Positions 1-10,387 of a stretch of 64,000 nucleotides of DNA are shown here, in pieces; the first letter of the stretch is position 1; every line of letters starts with the position of its first letter. This DNA comes from Cytophagales bacterium (GTDB lineage Bacteria; Bacteroidota; Bacteroidia; Cytophagales; Thermoflexibacteraceae). The translations under genes were made by a program, and so were the position numbers. The notes under the pieces were generated by a model. The model made no database searches. It was not told the origin of the DNA and was given only the letters and a program-made list of their open reading frames with translations. The DNA is taken from the NCBI GenBank assembly GCA_013299115.1, contig JAAFKA010000005.1:1-64000 (forward strand). The letters are read 5' to 3'.

Positions 1-3000
1 CACTGTTTCGCCGCCTGCGGTCATATTTACAGTTCCTGCTGCTTGATTAACAGTTCCTGTGCCACTCACAATGCGTATGGAAACAGGCAAATTGGAACTT
101 GCTACTGCACCCAAATTAATTGCTGTGTTCAACAAAGGATTAATAGGCTGCGTAAACCGAATGGTTTGGTTTGCTTTTGCAACCTCAAAAGTACGAACTA
201 CATTCGTTGCTGCATTCCACAAATCATTGCCAGCTTGGGCAAAAGTCAAAGTAATAACACCAGCCCCGTTGATAGTCAAGGTATTGCCAACTATTGTTGC
301 GTTTCCTGTTACGGTTGTCGTTACAGGCAAATTGGAAGTTGCCGATGCCGAAACTGTGGCAGTCAAAAGTTGTCCAAACACGCCATTGAAAGGTGCAACG
401 ATGTTGCCAATGCTTTGGTTTGCTTTCACCACATTGAAACTACGAGTCAAGGTAGTTGCAGCAGCAAAGTTGCCACCCGCAGGAATTGTTGCAGTGATGG
501 TAACTCTGCCAACCGCAGGGGTAGTGGTATTGAGAACTACCAAATTTGGATTTGCAGGTAAAATACTTGCAATATTTTGTCCTGCTGTAATTGTATAAAC
601 CACAGGCAAGCCTGAAGAACTGCGTGCATTGACAAAGAAATTGCCACTGTTCCAAGCCCTGTCAAGAATTTCGTCAAAGCCTATAATTTCTTGCGGTGCA
701 GGCAAAATACGGAAAGTGCGGCGAACAGGCGTAGCTGCTAAGAAAGCAAAATTACCACTTTGCGTAGCTTCTACTACTACTTCTCCCAAACCTGTCATGC
801 TTGCAGTGTTGCCACCAACAGCCAAATTGCCACTCACGACTGTAAACGAAACAGGCAAACCTGAACTTGCCGTAGCCACCAAAGTAAATGGTACGGTGCT
901 GAAAATACGGTCAGGCAAGGCATCGAAGGTGATGGTTTGCGAAGCTGGGGCTGGTGGTGGCGGTGTAACTACCACTGGCGGAGTTCCTACTACGACTGTA
1001 AACGGAACCACCGAAGAACAACCTGTAACCGTATTTCTCACTGTCAAATTGAAGTTATACGTACCTGCTGCACTTGCGGGAACTGTAACCGAAATTGGCG
1101 AAACAGGCAAGGCTGTGTTTGGAACTGCCACAAATAAAGGCATTGCATTTGGCGTACCTGCTGCGATGCTGTATTGGTTTGGAGAACCAACAGTAGCGGT
1201 GTAAGGCAAGCTAAACGAGGTGGCAGTTGGTAAGATGTTTGCAACTGCACCCAAAGTAAGGCTTGTAGTATTTACTGTGCTTACAGGAATTGTAACAGGT
1301 TGATTAGCTGCTAAAATGCTGGTACACAATACATTACCACTTGCTCCGTTTGTAGCATTGTTACGCATACGCACAAAAATTGGCGTTGAGGCTACTGCAT
1401 TTAATAGCGTTGGCGTTAAGCTAACTGCTGCTGTAAAAGTGCCACCTGATGTTAAAGAAACTTCAAAACCTGTTGAGGCTGCTACATTTAAGTTGCCCCC
1501 CAAATTAGTTCCAGAAACTTCAAACATTTGTTCTGCCGAAGCCACTCCCGAACAAGCTGTAAAAGCTGCTAAGGTGGCAACAGAAGTTACAATAGTTGGT
1601 TGCAAAGTGGTTGCACGCAAAGCAAAATTATAAACTGCCTCATCACAATCACTATTGGCAATATTGATAGTTGCGTTTCTGATACCTACTGTATTGGTTA
1701 CAAACTGCACCGTAATTGTCAATGGCGTTGCGGTTGTTACCACTACTGGGAAAGTTGGAGGCGTAAGCAAGCTAAATTCCGTTGCATTTGTACCTGTAAA
1801 CGTGATACCTGTTACATTTAGGTTTCCTGCATCTGTGTTTTGAATGACAAAGGTTTTGGTGATAGCCACACCTGCTGGGGTGCTGCCAAAATCTGTGTTA
1901 TTTGCAACTGCTACTGCGGTTGTGCCTGTCAAAATCGTATTTGCATTGCCTTGTACGTTAATTTCGGGTTGTGCTACTGGCGTAGTGCCTGTTACAGTTG
2001 CACCTGCCACATAGTTTGATGTTGCACCTGTCAAAGCAAAGGCTGTTAATGTGCCATTGTGGGCAGTTGGTGTACTTGCAATATCGGGCAAAGCTGTTAA
2101 ACCTGTATTTGTTCCGTTGGCTATGCCTTGATTGAAGTTGTAATAAGCCACCAAACCTGCTTCGTTGCCTACTAATTCTCTGTCTTTTGTAGAAAGTAGT
2201 TGCGAACAAGTACGTGCCACATTCCAAACTCTCACCTCGTCCACTGCACCTCTAAAATGTTCTCCGCTTGGCGTTGCTGCTGCACCTGCTTCTGCACCTA
2301 TGATAAAGCTGTTGGTTACAGAATATTGAACAGGGAAGTTTGCACCTGCATCATCTCTACCTGCTTCTACGCCGTCAATATACAAAATCATAAAACGACC
2401 ATCATAAGTAACAGCAAAATGATGCCAACCTGTTGCCAAACCTGTTGAAGGGGTGTTGATAAATCTGGTTGTTCCATTTCTGCGAACTCCTGCACTAATT
2501 TCGTTGGCTGCTCTGGTGTAAATTGCATACCCTCCTGTTTCGGTGTTACCCGCAATGGTGGTGTTTGCCATACCTGTATTCCAGCTATTGCGGAATGCCC
2601 AAACTTCCAACGTAACTGCTGCGGTTGGTTTCATGGCGGGTTCGTGTGCAATGGCTACATAATTATTGGCTGCACCCTCAAAGTTCAAGGCATTGTTTGG
2701 TTGCACTGCCACTGTCAAAGTGAACGGAACAACTGCTGAAACGCAACCTGTTGTAGTATTTCTAACTGTCAAATTGAAGTTATATGTACCGACTGCACTT
2801 GCAGGAATTGTTACAGAAATTGGAGAAGTTGTGAAAGCTAAATTCACAACATTCGCAAAACCTACCATTAGATTTGGTGCAACTGCCGAAATTGAATATT
2901 CGTTTGGTGTACCTGTGGTGGCGGTAAAAGGCAAGCTGAATGACGTGGCTGTTGGTGCTACGCTGTTGATTGTACCTAACGTGATAGTTGGCAAGGCATC

Positions 3001-6000
3001 AACAGTGATAGTTTTGGTAACAGTGGTCGTACAACCTAAGGCAGTAACCGCATAAGAAATTACCGAAGTTCCTGCTGCCACAGGCGTAATTACACCTGTG
3101 GTGGCGTTGATAGTTGCCACTGTTGGCGTTGCACTACTCCAAACTCCTGCTGCGGTTGCGTTGGTGTAGGTAGTTGTGCCTCCCATACATACGTTAGCTG
3201 CACCTGCAATAGCTGCCACTACGGGGGCTGCATTGACAGTTAAAGTAGCTACTGCCGAAGTAACAGGACAAGCCACCGCACCCGAAGTATTGGTAATGAT
3301 TACTCTATATTCATTGGTAGTCATACCTGCTGTTACGCCTGTCAAGGTCAAAGTAGCCAAAGTTGCACCACTATAAACACCACCATTGGGAATGTTGGTA
3401 AATGCACCTGCTGGTACTTTTTCCTGCCATTGGTAACTCAACGTGCCTGTACCTGTGGCTGCTGCTGTGAAAGTTGTGTTTAGCCCTGCACAAACATTTT
3501 GAGCCAAAGTCATTGAAGTAATGGCTGGCGGTGCTAAAATTGTCAAGGTTGCAGTATTGGAGTTGAGGTCGCAAGTTGCAAGCCCAATCGTATTGGTTAC
3601 AACACAACGATAAGTACGGTTGTTGAAAGATGTACCTACGCCTGTTAAGTTTAAAGTTGTAGTAGTTGCGTTGCTATATACACCTCCGTTTGCAATGTTG
3701 TTGAAACCTGCCCCATTGTTTTCTTGCCATTGGTAGCTTAACGTGCCAACTAAGGCAGTAGCTGCCACTGTGAAAGAGGCGTTGCCTGTGGTGGTCGTAC
3801 ATATACTTGCGTCTGTGGGTTGTGTGCCAATGGTTAAGCCCGAACAAGTTACCACAATGCTATAATTTTGCGTTACAGAACAGTTATTGACATCAGTTGC
3901 ACTAACAGCAAAGTTGTATGTACCTGCAACAGTTGGTGTGCCTGTTAAAGCACCTGCACCCGAAAGAGTTAAGCCTGTGGGCAATGTGCCAGAGAAAACT
4001 GTGTAATTGACAGCACCCGAACCGCCGACTGCATTAAAGTTTACAGTGGTGTATGCTGTACCCACTGTTCCTGTTGCCAAAGCACCAGTTGCTGGTGTTA
4101 AGGTAATGGTTGGGCAACTTACAATGATTGTGTAAGCCCTAAAACCTGTGCAAAGATTTGCACTTCCGTCTGTTGCTGTAACAGTGAAATTGTAAGTACC
4201 TGCAACAGTTGGAGTTCCCGATAATACGCCTGCACCTGTGAGGGTCATGCCTGTTGGCAATGCACCTGCGGTTACTGCAAAAGTGTAAGGGGCTGTTCCG
4301 CCTGTGGCTGCATAATTGACAGTTACGTAAGCTGTGCCTGTGGTGGCTGTGCCTGTAATGGTAGCTGGATTAACGGTGATGGCAGCACAACCAGCAACGT
4401 TTACTACGCCCTTTATTGGAAAAACGAAGGGGTTAGCAACGACATCGTTGGTGGTGAATTGTATATTTCCGTTGTATGTTCCCGCAGCCAATGCGTCAAG
4501 ACGAACTTGGAAAGTGGCTGTTCCTCCGTTTATGGCTACCGAAGTTGGGAATAAACCCACCAAACTAAACCCTGCGGGCAAAGTCAAGGCAGATAAATTG
4601 AGTGCAAAGTTACCATTGTTGGTAATGGTAAAAGTTTTGGTAACAGGAGTACCTACGTTGGTAATACCAAAATCTGTGATATTGACTGTATTATTAGGTA
4701 TCAAAGTTGCCCCATCTTCTACTTTTATGACTGGTTTCGTTATCATATAACGAGCATAAACAGGCAAGTGGTCAGAAGTTGTTGTACCATAATTGTTAGT
4801 CGGCAACGGACTGAACACATCAGGCATGGTGGCTGTACCTTCTAAGGTGTAGTCATACAATTCGTTTGAGGTCATCAGGTGGTCAATCACGTTTAATTGC
4901 GTGAGGTAAGACCTCCAATTATCATTACTCAAATTGACTGTATTTACTTTAAACCTTGCGGGGTCATTCACAAAAGGTGCATAGGTGCTTGCACCATTCA
5001 AAGGGTCAGACGAAACAGTAATGTCCACATCATCATTGTAATCTCCCCCAATAATAATTTTTGCAGTTGGGAAATCAATGTCTAATTGCTGTTTCAAATA
5101 CTCCAAATCTGCTTTTCTGCGGTCATAATCTTGACGGTCGCCGTTTGCTTTGGCATGTATGCCAATCAAATGCAATTTTGATGTTACGCCATTCATTGTG
5201 GCATCAACAACCAACATGGCAGGGAAACGACCAGACGACCAGAAACTTGTGGGAGCAACAGGATAAACAGGCGGAACAAAACTCTCTAAATAACACGAAA
5301 CATTGCCCCCGTTTACCGCAGGGTCAGGTGTAATAATAGAAGTACGATAAATGAAACCTATTTTTTGTCCTTGGTCTATTGGTGTTGAGGATTTATGCGA
5401 CCAGCAAGGAGATAATTTTCCTGCATAACCTGGCATAGCTGCTACCAAATCATTGAACAAAGCCACATTACAAATTTCAGACAAAATAATTACGTCTGCT
5501 TGGGTGCTTGCCAAAATAGCTGCTGCATTGTCTTTTTGCAAAGTCGTATTGGCGGGGCCATTGGGAGGGAAACCAAACCATTCTAAGTTCCACGCAATTA
5601 CGTCTAAACTTTCGGTGCGAGGTACAGCTTGATAGGTTACGGCGTGGGGTGCAAGACTTGCCACGTCTGTAATCATACGAGGTTGGAATTGGTAAACTCC
5701 TCTGAATTGCGAAATTACGCCGACCATAGTAGCCGAAGTTGCAGGGATTTTTTGCCCTATGATGTTCAAATCTGCAACATTGGCAGAGGCTGTTCTGCAA
5801 ATTGCGTTGGTAATTGCACCATAATTGAACCTATAACTTGTGGCAGGAATAAACAAACCTCTATCGGTAATACTTGCTGCATTGATTTGCACTAATTTTC
5901 CTTCATCGGCTTCGGTCATTGCACCACCCAAAATAATAGGCGTTGGAGGCACAGCAGGGGCTGCCGAAATAGTATAAGAAGTGATAGGGCTGATTTGACG

Positions 6001-7917
6001 CAAACCAGAACCAACCACCAAAGAAGGTGAAGTGGTAGGTTGAAATTCTGCCATTGTACCTGTTACAGTCAAAGTTTTGCCAATCAATAAATTAGCATCA
6101 CTATATAAAGGATTACCAACTCTGTTGTCAAAAATAGCAATACCACCCGTAGCATCTTGAATAAATACAGTACCACCAAATTGTTTCGCAACAGAAATTA
6201 CGCCTGTAACAGTAACCGTTGTACCATTGGCAAGCAATTTTACGTCTGCAATCGTAGGTCCAACACTTGGACTAACAGTTTGCGTACCACCAACGCCAGC
6301 ACTTCCTGTTACAGTGGCGGCGGTAAAAGTTAAAGCTGTATTTGCAATAGCAGCTACATTAATTGTTGCACCAACAGTTGCAGTCATTGCCACATCTGCG
6401 GTTACAAAAATAAAACCTGTTGTAGCATTTGGAATATTTTGGGCTGTGAATGGCGTAAATACTTGCGTACCCGCAGCCAAACCTGTTGTTTTGGTAGAAA
6501 GTAAAGTGGCAGTTCCAGCATTAAAAGTACCATTATTTTGATACCAAACTTTCAAATTGTTTAGGTCTGCTGCTGCGTAGCTGCCTGCTGTGGTAACAGT
6601 CAAACCTGTTAAATTAGCATTGGCAACTGTTACGCCCAACTGAAAAGCTGAAATTACTCTGTTGTTTGTGCCTTGTGGTACGTTGGCTGCTGCTACTTGT
6701 GCAGGAGAACTCAACGCCACTGTTGCCGTTGGCGGTGCAATGATAGTTTGCAAACCTGCTGCGGTTACTGTACTTGTGCGTGAAGCAAAACTTGTGAAAC
6801 TCACGTCTGCTGCTGCAATAGCCCCAACCGAAATGTTGTTAGCAATGGTTGCCCCTGCTGCCACGTCTGCGGTTACGAAAATAAAACCTGTGCCAACAGG
6901 AATACTTTGTGCGGTAAAACTTGGGAAAACTTGCGTACCTGTTCCCAAAGCTGCTGTTTTGGTAGAAAGCGTAGCATCACCACCGTCTAAGGTTGCATCA
7001 GTAGAATAACGAACTTTTAGGTTTGTCAAATCTGCTGCTGCGTAAGTTCCTGCTGTTGTGATAGTTAAACCTGTCAAATTAGCTGCTCCTGTGGTAATTG
7101 CCAACTGAAAAGCCGAAATTACGTGATTGGTTGTGCCTTGTGCCACGTTTCCTGCGGTTACTTGTGCAGGAGAGGAAATTACGATATTTGGAGGGGTTGA
7201 AGCACCAAACGTAATTTCAAAATCATCGATTGCCAACCCATCATCTGAACCTGATGCATTAAAATCATTCCAACGTATCCAAATATTAGAATTGTTAGCC
7301 AAATTTACACCTGTAATGGTGTTTGTAATTGCTGTTTTATTGGCAGCCAAATTTCCGTCTAATGCCCCTACTGTTCCTGTGGTAACAGGTGCAGTAAAAT
7401 CAAGTGCTGTTACCGCAGTCCAAGTGCCTGTGGTTAGCGAAGTAGCATCAGTGCTGTATTGAAAAACCATTCTATCTGGTCTTGCTGTTGCACCCAAACG
7501 CCATTGTTCACCTACAAAGGCAATGGTAACATCAGGCACTACTGCCCCTGTCATGTTGCGATAAACACCACCAACCGTAGGGATAACACTACCAGATTGC
7601 AAGCCACCAAAAGCCCTATCCGTAGCACTTGTTGTGCCGTAGCTATACGTTTCGCCTGTGTTTGCTGCGCCGTTGTTTGCTGTGTAGTTGGCATTTGCCC
7701 CTGAACCTGTTTCAGCAAAACTCCAGCCCGCAGGAAGTGGTGTGCTGACTGTGCCTGTATTGGCAAGCCCATCAAAGTTTTCGGTTTTCTTACCTGCAAC
7801 GCCTGTGATAGTAACATCTACAGGAGTTTGTGCTTGTGCTGTCCAGCAGCCAAACATAGAGAATACTGTAAACAACGCAGCCCAAAGGTGTCGTTGTTTG
7901 TGTAGATTTTTGTGCAT
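1..7917 (-). CDS. Giant secreted multidomain nuclease (EEP family), C-terminus off left edge
   Basis: An unbroken minus-strand frame of 2639 codons starts at the ATG at 7917 and is still open at base 1. The protein begins with a signal peptide (MHKNLHKQRHLWAALFTVF..., ending TAQAQ). Two repeats starting SSPAQV follow at about residues 240-540, then an OB-fold/DUF5689-like segment (about 555-650). The exonuclease-endonuclease-phosphatase domain spans about 768-1057 with its expected motifs: WNLEWFG (about 772), ILSEI (809), GIHAKANG (919), GGDYNDD (956) and SDHLPVYA (1047). Next come a choice-of-anchor-D-like domain, putative-Ig repeats of the LPTGMTLTG...LSGTP type, and a LamG/concanavalin-like domain around 1760-1920 (GAVDEVRVWN). 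By family this is an extracellular or cell-surface nuclease, perhaps used for DNA or phosphate scavenging. A T9SS sorting signal probably lies beyond the edge but is unseen. Nuclease call sure; substrate inferred. Confidence 0.9.
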   Translation of the reverse strand, partial: MHKNLHKQRHLWAALFTVFSMFGCWTAQAQTPVDVTITGVAGKKTENFDGLANTGTVSTPLPAGWSFAETGSGANANYTANNGAANTGETYSYGTTSATDRAFGGLQSGSVIPTVGGVYRNMTGAVVPDVTIAFVGEQWRLGATARPDRMVFQYSTDATSLTTGTWTAVTALDFTAPVTTGTVGALDGNLAANKTAITNTITGVNLANNSNIWIRWNDFNASGSDDGLAIDDFEITFGASTPPNIVISSPAQVTAGNVAQGTTNHVISAFQLAITTGAANLTGLTITTAGTYAAADLTNLKVRYSTDATLDGGDATLSTKTAALGTGTQVFPSFTAQSIPVGTGFIFVTADVAAGATIANNISVGAIAAADVSFTSFASRTSTVTAAGLQTIIAPPTATVALSSPAQVAAANVPQGTNNRVISAFQLGVTVANANLTGLTVTTAGSYAAADLNNLKVWYQNNGTFNAGTATLLSTKTTGLAAGTQVFTPFTAQNIPNATTGFIFVTADVAMTATVGATINVAAIANTALTFTAATVTGSAGVGGTQTVSPSVGPTIADVKLLANGTTVTVTGVISVAKQFGGTVFIQDATGGIAIFDNRVGNPLYSDANLLIGKTLTVTGTMAEFQPTTSPSLVVGSGLRQISPITSYTISAAPAVPPTPIILGGAMTEADEGKLVQINAASITDRGLFIPATSYRFNYGAITNAICRTASANVADLNIIGQKIPATSATMVGVISQFRGVYQFQPRMITDVASLAPHAVTYQAVPRTESLDVIAWNLEWFGFPPNGPANTTLQKDNAAAILASTQADVIILSEICNVALFNDLVAAMPGYAGKLSPCWSHKSSTPIDQGQKIGFIYRTSIITPDPAVNGGNVSCYLESFVPPVYPVAPTSFWSSGRFPAMLVVDATMNGVTSKLHLIGIHAKANGDRQDYDRRKADLEYLKQQLDIDFPTAKIIIGGDYNDDVDITVSSDPLNGASTYAPFVNDPARFKVNTVNLSNDNWRSYLTQLNVIDHLMTSNELYDYTLEGTATMPDVFSPLPTNNYGTTTSDHLPVYARYMITKPVIKVEDGATLIPNNTVNITDFGITNVGTPVTKTFTITNNGNFALNLSALTLPAGFSLVGLFPTSVAINGGTATFQVRLDALAAGTYNGNIQFTTNDVVANPFVFPIKGVVNVAGCAAITVNPATITGTATTGTAYVTVNYAATGGTAPYTFAVTAGALPTGMTLTGAGVLSGTPTVAGTYNFTVTATDGSANLCTGFRAYTIIVSCPTITLTPATGALATGTVGTAYTTVNFNAVGGSGAVNYTVFSGTLPTGLTLSGAGALTGTPTVAGTYNFAVSATDVNNCSVTQNYSIVVTCSGLTIGTQPTDASICTTTTGNASFTVAATALVGTLSYQWQENNGAGFNNIANGGVYSNATTTTLNLTGVGTSFNNRTYRCVVTNTIGLATCDLNSNTATLTILAPPAITSMTLAQNVCAGLNTTFTAAATGTGTLSYQWQEKVPAGAFTNIPNGGVYSGATLATLTLTGVTAGMTTNEYRVIITNTSGAVACPVTSAVATLTVNAAPVVAAIAGAANVCMGGTTTYTNATAAGVWSSATPTVATINATTGVITPVAAGTSVISYAVTALGCTTTVTKTITVDALPTITLGTINSVAPTATSFSLPFTATTGTPNEYSISAVAPNLMVGFANVVNLAFTTSPISVTIPASAVGTYNFNLTVRNTTTGCVSAVVPFTLTVAVQPNNALNFEGAANNYVAIAHEPAMKPTAAVTLEVWAFRNSWNTGMANTTIAGNTETGGYAIYTRAANEISAGVRRNGTTRFINTPSTGLATGWHHFAVTYDGRFMILYIDGVEAGRDDAGANFPVQYSVTNSFIIGAEAGAAATPSGEHFRGAVDEVRVWNVARTCSQLLSTKDRELVGNEAGLVAYYNFNQGIANGTNTGLTALPDIASTPTAHNGTLTAFALTGATSNYVAGATVTGTTPVAQPEINVQGNANTILTGTTAVAVANNTDFGSTPAGVAITKTFVIQNTDAGNLNVTGITFTGTNATEFSLLTPPTFPVVVTTATPLTITVQFVTNTVGIRNATINIANSDCDEAVYNFALRATTLQPTIVTSVATLAAFTACSGVASAEQMFEVSGTNLGGNLNVAASTGFEVSLTSGGTFTAAVSLTPTLLNAVASTPIFVRMRNNATNGASGNVLCTSILAANQPVTIPVSTVNTTSLTLGAVANILPTATSFSLPYTATVGSPNQYSIAAGTPNAMPLFVAVPNTALPVSPISVTVPASAAGTYNFNLTVRNTVTGCSSVVPFTVVVGTPPVVVTPPPPAPASQTITFDALPDRIFSTVPFTLVATASSGLPVSFTVVSGNLAVGGNTASMTGLGEVVVEATQSGNFAFLAATPVRRTFRILPAPQEIIGFDEILDRAWNSGNFFVNARSSSGLPVVYTITAGQNIASILPANPNLVVLNTTTPAVGRVTITATIPAGGNFAAATTLTRSFNVVKANQSIGNIVAPFNGVFGQLLTATVSASATSNLPVTTTVTGNATIVGNTLTINGAGVITLTFAQAGNDLWNAATNVVRTFEVAKANQTIRFTQPINPLLNTAINLGAVASSNLPVSIRIVSGTGTVNQAAGTVNMTAGGETV

Positions 7918-7921
7918 AGTT

Positions 7922-7985
7922 CTGTAGAACGGACTTTAGTCCGTTTTTTTGTTTTAAATTGAACGGACTGAAGTCCGCCCTACAG
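7922..7985. repeat. Nested inverted repeat, CTGTAG-CGGACTTTAGTCCG family
   Basis: The ends CTGTAGAACGGACTTTAGTCC and its near-complement form terminal inverted repeats, and each arm contains its own palindrome CGGACT-TTAGTCCG-like core. The right arm is imperfect (CCGCCCTACAG). Related copies are at 17084-17211 and 22613-22724. The element ends four bases before the nuclease start codon, so it could fold in the leader. Confidence 0.85.
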
Positions 7986-7993
7986 TTTTTTTG

Positions 7994-8001
7994 CAAAGTT
8001 A
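7994..8001 (-). promoter_or_regulatory. Putative -7 element for the giant nuclease gene
   Basis: On the minus strand this reads TAACTTTG, matching the Bacteroidetes -7 consensus TAnnTTTG. No convincing TTG lies 19 bp upstream. If it is real, the inverted repeat at 7922-7985 is transcribed as the 5' leader. Confidence 0.4.
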
Positions 8002-8111
8002 GTTTTATTCTATGAATTATATGTAAACACAATAAGAAATTTATTGGCTTTTTTGGAGAAATTTTAGATTGTCTGATACTATACAATTTTCTATAAAAAA
8101 TCCATCATTTC

Positions 8112-8141
8112 TTGCAGCCTTCAACTGGTTTTGTAAATTTG
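8112..8141 (+). promoter_or_regulatory. Bacteroidetes-type promoter of the HHH protein gene
   Basis: TTG at 8112-8114 and TAAATTTG at 8134-8141 are separated by exactly 19 bp, matching the Bacteroidetes sigma-factor consensus TTG-N19-TAnnTTTG. The ATG at 8164 follows after 22 bases. Confidence 0.7.
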
Positions 8142-8163
8142 CAAGCTACATTTTCAAACAAAT

Positions 8164-10290
8164 ATGAAAATCCTCTTCACCTTTTGGCTATTTTTTTCTT
8201 GCCTACTTTTTTCTGTTGCCTTTGCCCAAACCTCCAAGCCGCTGCCCAAAAAAGACAAGTTCGAGAACTTTGACCTCGATGCTTTTATTCAAGACCTGTT
8301 TCCCGTACAGGACGACAATATCAACTATGCCGATGCCTACGAAACTTTATTTCAACTCTACACCAACCCCTTAGACCTGAACGAAGCCACACGCGAAGAA
8401 CTGAAATCTTTGTATGTGTTGTCTGAAATTCAAATTAATAGCTTGTTGGCTTACAGAGAAAGTAAAGGCAACTTATTATCTATCTATGAATTACAGGCAA
8501 TAGAAAACTTTGATTATCAGACAATTAAAAAGATTTTGCCTTTTGTAGAGATAGACGAAAGCAATTTTAGTCAAGACAGCCGTAGTCTTTGGCAACGTAT
8601 TTTGGTGGAGGAAAATCGGCAATTAATGGTGCGAATGGAAAGGGATTTGCAAACCCGACGAGGCTATTTGCCCCTCACCGCAGCCGACACCAACTCCACT
8701 GGGCAACCTCTTAGCCGTTATGCGGGCAACGCCAACAAGGTTTATTGGCGGTTTCGCACCAGTCACGCCAAAGATTTCAGCATAGGGCTTACAGGCGAAA
8801 AAGATGCAGGCGAAACTTTTGGTTTCGACAATAAAATAGGTTTCGATTTCACGTCTTTTCACGTGGCTTTGTATAACCGCAAAAAATACAAGGCTTTATT
8901 AATTGGTGATTATCAACTCCAAATAGGGCAAGGTTTGCTACTTAGTGCAGGTTTTGCTCTGGGCAAAGGGGCAGAAACTGTTTTGGGTGTGCGGCGGAGT
9001 ACGCTGGGGTTGCGACCTTACACTTCGGTCTTGGAAACAGGCTTTATGCGGGGCGTGGCTACTACTTTGCAAGTCCACAAACGAATGCAATTTACACCTT
9101 TTGTTTCTTATTTGGGTCAAGATGCAGCCTTGCAAAATGTGGCGGGTGATACACTAACAGATGCTGAAGACTTTATTAACAGCTTGCAAATCACAGGCTT
9201 GCACCGCACAGCAAGAGAAATTGCCTCGAAAAACCAAGTAATGGAACTGACCTATGGAGGAAACCTGACCTACACCAACCGCCAACAAACTTTTGAATGG
9301 GGGGCTACGTTTATCCAAACTTCTTTTTCTGCTCCCATTGTCCGCAAGTTTCGCAACTACAACCAATATGAATTTACAGGGGCTACCAACCACAACATAG
9401 GCACACATTTCTCGTACAGTTGGCGAAACTTCAACTTTTTTGGCGAAGGAGCAAGGTCGGCAAGTGGCGGCGTGGGCTTGGTCGGCGGTTTTGTGGCTGC
9501 ATTGACTACCAAAATTGACATTGCTTTTGTGTATAGACAATACGACAAAAATTTTCACACTTTTTATGGCAATGCTTTTTCTGAAAACACTCGCAATATC
9601 AATGAAAATGGTGTTTATTGGGGATTAAAGTACAAAATAAACAAAAAAGTTACTTTTGCAGCTTATTTCGATAAATTTTCATTTGCTTGGCTCAAATTTC
9701 TGGTCGATGCACCCTCAGAAGGTTACGAATATTTGGCTCGGCTGTCTTATACGCCCAACAAAACCATGCAACTCTACGCCCAATTTAGAGAGGAAAACAA
9801 AGGCAGAAATTTGGCAGACAATCCCAGCCGTTTGGATTTTGTAGTGCCTACAACCAAACGAAACCTGATTTTCAATGCAGATTGGACACTCAAAGAAGGT
9901 GTTTTTCTCCGTTCTCGTGTGCAGATGAGTAGCTACACGCAGCAGGGCAGACCCACCACCACAGGTTTTGTAATGGCACAAGATGCCGTAATAGATTACA
10001 AACAGTGGCAATTTAGCACTCGTTTTGCCATCTTCGATACAGATGATTTTGACAACCGCCAATATGTTTTCGAAAAAAATGTATTGTATGCTTTTGCTAT
10101 TCCTGCGTATTATGGGCGTGGTTTTCGCAATTATTATATGATAAGATACAAAATGAACAAAAAAATTACATTTTGGCTGCGTTATGCTTACACCTCTTTT
10201 CGGGACATCAACCAAATCAGTTCAGGTTTAGAAACCATAGAAGGCAATTTTCAATCGGAGGTCGTTGGGCAAGTAATTTGGAAGTTGTAA
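8164..10290 (+). CDS. Helix-hairpin-helix outer-membrane beta-barrel protein
   Basis: The 708-residue protein starts with a signal peptide cut after about residue 21 (SVAFAQ). A ComEA-like tandem helix-hairpin-helix region lies at about residues 69-131 (DLNEATREELKSL ... LLSIYELQAI). The rest is rich in alternating aromatic and polar strands (for example YYMIRYKMNKKITFWLRYAY) and ends in a hydrophobic strand (VVGQVIWKL), as in outer-membrane barrels. In Bacteroidetes this arrangement is a recurrent family of unknown role; the HHH part would face the periplasm. I do not infer DNA binding from the HHH motif alone. It stands alone, divergent from the nuclease gene, with its own promoter. Confidence 0.8.
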   Translation: MKILFTFWLFFSCLLFSVAFAQTSKPLPKKDKFENFDLDAFIQDLFPVQDDNINYADAYETLFQLYTNPLDLNEATREELKSLYVLSEIQINSLLAYRESKGNLLSIYELQAIENFDYQTIKKILPFVEIDESNFSQDSRSLWQRILVEENRQLMVRMERDLQTRRGYLPLTAADTNSTGQPLSRYAGNANKVYWRFRTSHAKDFSIGLTGEKDAGETFGFDNKIGFDFTSFHVALYNRKKYKALLIGDYQLQIGQGLLLSAGFALGKGAETVLGVRRSTLGLRPYTSVLETGFMRGVATTLQVHKRMQFTPFVSYLGQDAALQNVAGDTLTDAEDFINSLQITGLHRTAREIASKNQVMELTYGGNLTYTNRQQTFEWGATFIQTSFSAPIVRKFRNYNQYEFTGATNHNIGTHFSYSWRNFNFFGEGARSASGGVGLVGGFVAALTTKIDIAFVYRQYDKNFHTFYGNAFSENTRNINENGVYWGLKYKINKKVTFAAYFDKFSFAWLKFLVDAPSEGYEYLARLSYTPNKTMQLYAQFREENKGRNLADNPSRLDFVVPTTKRNLIFNADWTLKEGVFLRSRVQMSSYTQQGRPTTTGFVMAQDAVIDYKQWQFSTRFAIFDTDDFDNRQYVFEKNVLYAFAIPAYYGRGFRNYYMIRYKMNKKITFWLRYAYTSFRDINQISSGLETIEGNFQSEVVGQVIWKL

Positions 10291-10301
10291 GAATAAATTG
10301 C

Positions 10302-10354
10302 GTAGAATGTAGCATACGCTTTAGCGTGTGGTGTAGCATACGCTAAAGCATGTG
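10302..10354. repeat. Palindromic element, CGCTTTAGCG type, between convergent genes
   Basis: Two half-units (GCATACGCTTTAGCGTGTG and GCATACGCTAAAGCATGTG) stand next to each other, each centred on a CTTTAG or CTAAAG palindrome. The element lies between the convergent ends at 10290 and 10388 and may act as a terminator. A related single unit is at 45007-45022. Confidence 0.7.
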
Positions 10355-10387
10355 ATTTTTTCGTGCCAAACATTAACTTACTTTACT

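Noticed and set aside
43-7704. Many plus-strand open frames of 60-190 codons
   Set aside because: They are antisense to one unbroken minus-strand frame of 2639 codons with a signal peptide and clear nuclease motifs. Their proteins show only composition bias.
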